This document shows, piece by piece, positions 6,144 through 10,376 of a DNA stretch of 10,376 bases. Numbering within the stretch: position 1 is the first letter of the stretch; each line of letters starts with the position of its first letter. Made by a program: the position numbers and the translations under genes. The stretch is taken from assembly GCA_900548775.1 (NCBI GenBank), contig URLM01000059.1:1-10376 (forward strand), in the 5' to 3' direction. Under the pieces are notes generated by a model. It ran no database searches and was not told the DNA's origin. It was given only the letters and a program-made list of their open reading frames with translations. This DNA is from an uncultured Olsenella sp. GTDB taxonomy: Bacteria; Actinomycetota; Coriobacteriia; Coriobacteriales; Atopobiaceae.

Positions 6144-9100
6144 CTACTTCGCGAGGTCCCTTCCGGAACCGTTTGCAAGCTCGCGCAGCCAGCTGGTCGC
6201 GGCATCCACGTCGGCGGCATCCGCCTGCCACGTCCAGTTGCCCTCGGCCACGCCCGGCACGTTCATGCGCGCCTCATCGCCCAGAAGCAGCACGTCCTGC
6301 AGCGGCAGGATCACCACATCGTTCTTGACGCCCACGGCGCGGCGCTCGATGTCACGCGCCACCTCGACCGCCTTTGCGGGGTCACCCTCGGCAAAGCTGC
6401 GCGCGCACCAGCCCACGAGGGTCTCAGTGTCATGCGTACCCGTGTAGACCACAGACCCTCTGTTGGGCGTGAACTCGTTGCGAACATCCTGGTCGGCAAA
6501 CTGCACGATGCTCATGCCAGGCACGCCCGTCTCGGCGATAAGCGCACGTACGGCCGGTGTGATGTTGCCCAGGTCCTCGGCAATGAGCGGCAGACCTCCA
6601 AAGAGCTTGTTGGCAGAGCGGAAGAGGTTGGCGCCTGGCCCAAAGGCGTATGCGCCCTCGGTGGCCGGCTTGCCCGCCTCGATCTCGTAGTACGAGGAGA
6701 ACCCGATGAAGTGATCGAGACGTACGTAGTCGTAGAGCTTGAATGCGCGGCCGAGCCTGCGCAGCCACCAGTCGTAGCCATCGGAGCGCAGGACGTCCCA
6801 GTTATAGGTGGGGTTGCCCCAGAGCTGGCCCTCGGCAGAGAGCTGATCGGCAGGTGCGCCGGCCTGCATGGCCGCATGCCCGTCCTCGTCCAGGTCAAAG
6901 ATGTCCGGCTCGCTCCAGACGTCCGCAGAGTCTGCCGAGACGTACATGGGCATATCGCCCACGATGCGCACACCGCGCTTGTTGGCGTATGCGCGAAGCT
7001 CGTTCCACTCCTGCTGGAACTCAAACTGCAGCTTGCGCGCCGCCTCGATGCCCGGCACCAGCTCGGGATCATCGGCGAGCCGGGGCGAATAGCTGCGGTA
7101 CTGCTCCGGCCACGCCTGCCACGGCGCGTCGTCAAACTTGTCCTTCAGCGCGCAGAAGGTGGCGTATGGCGTGAGCCAGTAGTCGTTATCGTCACAGAAC
7201 TCCGCGAAGCGGCCGTCGCCAAAGAGCGTCTCGTCTGCGAGAACCTCCTCGGGATCGCGCTCGAGCAGGGCAACGTTGCCCGCGTTGGCAGCCAGTCCCG
7301 CATAGGGCGAGCCGTACTCATCCGTGGGGTTCACGGGGAGCACCTGCCAGTAGCGCTGGCCGCAGCTGGCGAGCCAGTCAACAAAGCGCTTCGCCGGCGC
7401 TCCCAGCGTTCCCGGCCTGCCGTCGTTGGGCACCGAGGTCACGTGGCACAGCACGCCCATGCCACGCTCGAGCGGCTTCTGGAGTCGCTCGTGCCTGTGG
7501 AAGTGAAGCACGGCCGTGCCCAGCGGCCACAGGAAGACCTCTGCCTGGCCCTGCGATACCTTGGGGTCGCGACCAGAGACTACGTCGGAGACCTCCATGC
7601 CGCTCTCGATAGGCACGCGAACTGTATGCGAGGCATTCAGGCTGGCGTTTACCAGCACGCAGACGCAATCGCTCTTGGTGCGGCTCCGACGCCAGAAGCC
7701 AAACACGTCATCACCCACCGAGAACGGGTTGAAGCGGCCATCTACCAGAACGTCGAGGGTCTTGCGCACGGCGATGGCATTGCGGTAGATGTCAAAGCAG
7801 TCCTTGTCGCCGCCGTCCCAGGGATACGCGGCGCGGTTATACGGATCACGGAAGCCCTCCATGCCACGCTCGTCCCCGTAGTAGATGCAGGGAACACCCG
7901 GCAGGGTCATCTGCAGGAGGGTGATTGCCCACAGGCGGCTCTTGGCAAGGTTGCGCTGGCCGGGGTCCAGGCGATACGACGCGCGCTCCGGCTCCGAGAG
8001 CGTGTCGGGGTTGGGAGCGCCGCCAAGCGTCGTAAAGAGACGCTCGCGATCGTGGCTGCCCAGGAGGTTGAGCTCGCTGTAGAGCGCCTGGCCAGGGTAG
8101 TTCTCACCCAACTGCTCAAGCCGCCTCGTAAGCTCCGGGGCACCAATCTCGTTTCGCATGAAGGCGAGAAGCCCCTCACGCAGCGGGTAGTTCATGGTGC
8201 CGTCAAGCTCCGAGCCCTCGAAGTACTGGCGCAGGGAGCCGTATGCAGTCTTGTTGCTGGCGTCCTCCCACACCTCGCCGATGAGAAGGCCGTCGGGCTT
8301 CTCGGCGAGGACCGCATGCTTGATGTCGGCGATGAAGCTGTCCGGAAGCTCGTCGGCCACGTCCAGGCGCCAGCCACGCGCGCCGTCGCGGAGCCAGCGC
8401 CGCACCACGCCCTCGCGCCCGCAAATGAACTCGTGGTAGGAGGGATCAGTCTCATTAATGGCGGGAAGGTCGTCCACGCCCCACCAGCTGTCGTAGGTCC
8501 CGTCGTCGTGGAAGGTGTACCACGAGCGGTAGACGGAGTCCGTACTCTGGTAAGCACCAACGGAGTCCGGGTAGTTCCCGTACTTGTTGAAGTAGCGCGA
8601 GTCGCAGCCGGTGTGGTTGAACACACCGTCCAGAATCACGGAGATGCCCATCTCCGCCGCGTCCACGCACAGGCGGCGGAAGCTCTCCTCGTCGCCAAGC
8701 ATGGGGTCGATGGCCATGTAGTCACCGGTGTCGTAGCGGTGGTTGCTTGCCGCCTCGAAGATGGGGTTGAGGTAGATGACCGTCACGCCAAGGTCCTTGA
8801 GGTAGCGCAGCTTCTCGCGAACGCCCTCGAGGGTGCCACCGTAGAAGTCCCAGCGCCTGATGCGGCCGTTCTCGTCCTTGTCATAGGTGGGCGGCGTGGA
8901 CCAGTCGTCTACCACCGCTCGGCCTGGGCCTGCGATGTGAGGGCGTTCCATGGCGACGTCAGCCCTGTGGCGCCAGTCCCCGCCCCGCGCAAAGCGATCG
9001 GGGAAGACCTGGTAGACGATGCCGCCACGATACCAGTTGGGCTGGATGGCGCGCTGCTTGTAGACCGTGATCTGGAACGACGGGGGGTCCCCATAGGCAA

Positions 9101-9419
9101 ACGTGCCCTCGCCCGTGGTCCAGCCCGGCTGTGCACCGTAGCGCCACACGGCCCCGTCGGACGCCTCGATGTCGAAGCTGTACCAGATGATGCCGGTGCG
9201 CTCCGGGGTAAAGGTGACCGAGAAGTGCGTCACGCTCCCGCGCTGCTCGCCATGCATCTCGAGCAGGCGCTCGCCCACTCCGTCGGTCCAGGTACGAAGC
9301 GTGCAGAACGTCACGTCGTCGTCCCAGACGTCGATGCCTACAGTAACGGCGCCGCCCAGCCGGACGGCGCCAAAGGGATCTCTGTACTCCCTCTCGGAGG
9401 TTACGTGACGTGCCTTCAA
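6144..9419 (-). CDS. malQ: Bifunctional alpha-glucan enzyme: GH13 neopullulanase-like hydrolase fused to GH77 4-alpha-glucanotransferase
   Basis: This 1091-residue protein should hydrolyse and rearrange alpha-1,4-glucans. Residues 12-120 resemble the N-terminal beta-sandwich (CBM34-like) of neopullulanase and cyclomaltodextrinase. The GH13 barrel starts near 130 (GGIVYQVFPDRFARG). Its motifs are DGVFNH 264-269, GWRLDVADE 349-357 (nucleophile D353), GEVWE 381-385 (acid/base E382) and GSHD 454-457. A beta domain ends near 640. From 652 the GH77 domain begins (RGMGVLCHVTSVP), with GDMPMYV 821-827, LWGNPTYNW 866-874, VRLDHF 899-904 (nucleophile D902), AEDLG 947-951 (E948) and GTHDTET 994-1000 (D997). 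Both active sites look complete. At about 440 residues the GH77 part is slightly shorter than free amylomaltases of about 500. No signal peptide is seen, so it is probably cytoplasmic. The start is TTG 9419-9417; no ATG, GTG or other TTG is in frame over the first 20 codons, and the ribosome site (AGG six bases before) is weak. Translation is probably coupled to glgA. Confidence 0.95.
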   Translation of the reverse strand: MKARHVTSEREYRDPFGAVRLGGAVTVGIDVWDDDVTFCTLRTWTDGVGERLLEMHGEQRGSVTHFSVTFTPERTGIIWYSFDIEASDGAVWRYGAQPGWTTGEGTFAYGDPPSFQITVYKQRAIQPNWYRGGIVYQVFPDRFARGGDWRHRADVAMERPHIAGPGRAVVDDWSTPPTYDKDENGRIRRWDFYGGTLEGVREKLRYLKDLGVTVIYLNPIFEAASNHRYDTGDYMAIDPMLGDEESFRRLCVDAAEMGISVILDGVFNHTGCDSRYFNKYGNYPDSVGAYQSTDSVYRSWYTFHDDGTYDSWWGVDDLPAINETDPSYHEFICGREGVVRRWLRDGARGWRLDVADELPDSFIADIKHAVLAEKPDGLLIGEVWEDASNKTAYGSLRQYFEGSELDGTMNYPLREGLLAFMRNEIGAPELTRRLEQLGENYPGQALYSELNLLGSHDRERLFTTLGGAPNPDTLSEPERASYRLDPGQRNLAKSRLWAITLLQMTLPGVPCIYYGDERGMEGFRDPYNRAAYPWDGGDKDCFDIYRNAIAVRKTLDVLVDGRFNPFSVGDDVFGFWRRSRTKSDCVCVLVNASLNASHTVRVPIESGMEVSDVVSGRDPKVSQGQAEVFLWPLGTAVLHFHRHERLQKPLERGMGVLCHVTSVPNDGRPGTLGAPAKRFVDWLASCGQRYWQVLPVNPTDEYGSPYAGLAANAGNVALLERDPEEVLADETLFGDGRFAEFCDDNDYWLTPYATFCALKDKFDDAPWQAWPEQYRSYSPRLADDPELVPGIEAARKLQFEFQQEWNELRAYANKRGVRIVGDMPMYVSADSADVWSEPDIFDLDEDGHAAMQAGAPADQLSAEGQLWGNPTYNWDVLRSDGYDWWLRRLGRAFKLYDYVRLDHFIGFSSYYEIEAGKPATEGAYAFGPGANLFRSANKLFGGLPLIAEDLGNITPAVRALIAETGVPGMSIVQFADQDVRNEFTPNRGSVVYTGTHDTETLVGWCARSFAEGDPAKAVEVARDIERRAVGVKNDVVILPLQDVLLLGDEARMNVPGVAEGNWTWQADAADVDAATSWLRELANGSGRDLAK

Positions 9420-9422
9420 GCC

Positions 9423-10376
9423 TTACCTGTCTCTTCTCTTGTTGTACCGAATGACCTCTGGGTGAAGGCCGTGGTAGATGTCCATGTAGTCGTTTGCGGC
9501 TCGGCGCCAGCTGAAGTCCGTCGCCATGGCCTGGAGCATGAGCTTAGTCCAGAGCTCCTGGTTCGTCCAGAAGATTTCGCAGGCACCGAGGAGCGTGTCG
9601 GCCATCTCGTCCGCGTTCATGTTGGAGAAGCGGAAGCCCGTGCCCTCGCCGGTGAACTTGTTGTACGGGACCACCGAGTCGCGCAGGCCGCCCGTCTCGC
9701 GCACGAGGGGAAGGGTGCCATAGCGCATGGCAATCATCTGGGAGAGGCCGCATGGCTCGAACTCGGACGGCATGAGAAGGATGTCGCCGCCTGCGTACAT
9801 GCGGTGCGAGAGCGCGTTGTCGAACGCGATGCGCGCGCATATCATGTCGCCGTACTTCTGGTCGAAGTAGCGGAACGCCTCCTCCTGGTCCGCGTCGCCA
9901 GTGCCAAGGATGGCCACTTGGACGCCGCGCTGCATGATGCCGTCCATGGCATAGCGAACAAGGCCCAGGCCCTTCTGGTTGGTGAGGCGGCCGATCATGA
10001 CCACGAGCGGTCGCGTGGGATCCTGGCGAAGGCCCAGCTCCTCCTGGAGGGCGCGCTTGCACTCGGCCTTGTTGGCAAGGTCGTCGGGCGAGTAGTTCGC
10101 AGGGATCATGCCGTCGGTCTTGGGGTTCCAGATGGTGGTGTCGATGCCGTTGAGAATGCCGGAGAGGATGCCGGAGCGCCTGCGGAAGATGGGGTCGAGC
10201 CCTTCTCCGTAGAACGGCATCTGCAGCTCGTAGGCATAGCTCGGGCTCACGGTGGTGAGGGCGTCCGCGTAGCACAGGCCGCCCTTCATGAAGTTGATGG
10301 AGTCCTTGTCGCAGTAGAGCTGGTCGCGGGCGGCGGGGATGTCGGCAAGGCCGAGGACGTCAGAGAGCATCTTGTC
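9423..10376 (-). CDS. glgA: Glycogen synthase GlgA (N-terminus beyond window)
   Basis: GlgA transfers glucose from ADP-glucose to the growing alpha-1,4-glucan of glycogen. The visible C-terminal 317 codons run from DKMLSDVLGL at the window edge to a TAA at 9425-9423; the usual length is about 480. The end of the first GT-B domain is seen as KGGLCYADALTTVSPSYAYEL and GILNGID. The second domain follows with GRLTNQKG (9992-9969), MPSEFEPCGLSQ and its GT5 glutamate (EPCGLSQ at 9758-9738), then RETGGLRDSV. The N-terminal KTGGL ADP-glucose loop is outside the window. Every motif that should be visible is present. The GH13-GH77 gene starts one codon after the stop in the same frame, so the two form a tight operon. 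Other glycogen genes such as glgC or glgB probably lie further upstream, but that is not seen. Confidence 0.97.
   Translation of the reverse strand, partial: DKMLSDVLGLADIPAARDQLYCDKDSINFMKGGLCYADALTTVSPSYAYELQMPFYGEGLDPIFRRRSGILSGILNGIDTTIWNPKTDGMIPANYSPDDLANKAECKRALQEELGLRQDPTRPLVVMIGRLTNQKGLGLVRYAMDGIMQRGVQVAILGTGDADQEEAFRYFDQKYGDMICARIAFDNALSHRMYAGGDILLMPSEFEPCGLSQMIAMRYGTLPLVRETGGLRDSVVPYNKFTGEGTGFRFSNMNADEMADTLLGACEIFWTNQELWTKLMLQAMATDFSWRRAANDYMDIYHGLHPEVIRYNKRRDR

Noticed and set aside
1..10376. tRNA, rRNA, CRISPR, phage or insertion-sequence genes
   Set aside because: No cloverleaf-like sequence, regularly spaced repeats, integrase or transposase motif was seen; genes fill almost the whole window.

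Overview
The window is a GC-rich stretch of about 10.4 kb. All five genes I can support lie on the minus strand, so the biological order runs from high to low coordinates. The protein sequences look like a host-associated anaerobic actinobacterium of class Coriobacteriia, with Atopobiaceae or Olsenella-like as my best guess. That assignment is an inference from protein style, GC content and gene content; there is no rRNA or other marker here to prove it.

Layout in the direction of transcription. (1) 10376-9423: the C-terminal two thirds of glycogen synthase GlgA, cut by the window edge. (2) 9419-6144: a 1091-residue two-enzyme protein, a neopullulanase-type GH13 alpha-glucan hydrolase fused to a GH77 4-alpha-glucanotransferase (MalQ). 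It begins at a TTG only one codon after the glgA stop and in the same frame. (3) 6143-5866: a 278-base gap with an 85-nt inverted repeat just after the fusion gene, then an A+T-richer stretch with two dyad-symmetric sites and a candidate promoter. (4) 5865-4096: a 589-residue LicC-LicA fusion (phosphocholine cytidylyltransferase plus choline kinase) with a short winged-helix-like N-terminus. (5) 4068-3124: a ten-helix DMT/EamA transporter, probably the LicB-type choline permease, 27 bases after the previous gene. (6) 3123-2901: a gap with a GC hairpin and a candidate promoter. (7) 2900-1: transcription-repair coupling factor Mfd, lacking its last part, which lies beyond position 1.

How they work together. 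GlgA extends alpha-1,4-glucan and the GH13-GH77 protein trims and rearranges it, so these form a storage-glucan unit. The Lic pair would import choline, phosphorylate it and activate it as CDP-choline, the donor used elsewhere by LicD enzymes to put phosphocholine on surface polymers; no licD lies in this window. Mfd is a housekeeping repair factor with no functional link to its neighbours.

I found no tRNA, rRNA, CRISPR array, insertion sequence or phage gene. The most interesting points are the single in-frame stop between glgA and the GH13-GH77 gene, the long inverted repeat after it, and the shortened DNA-binding-like domain on the choline-activation enzyme.
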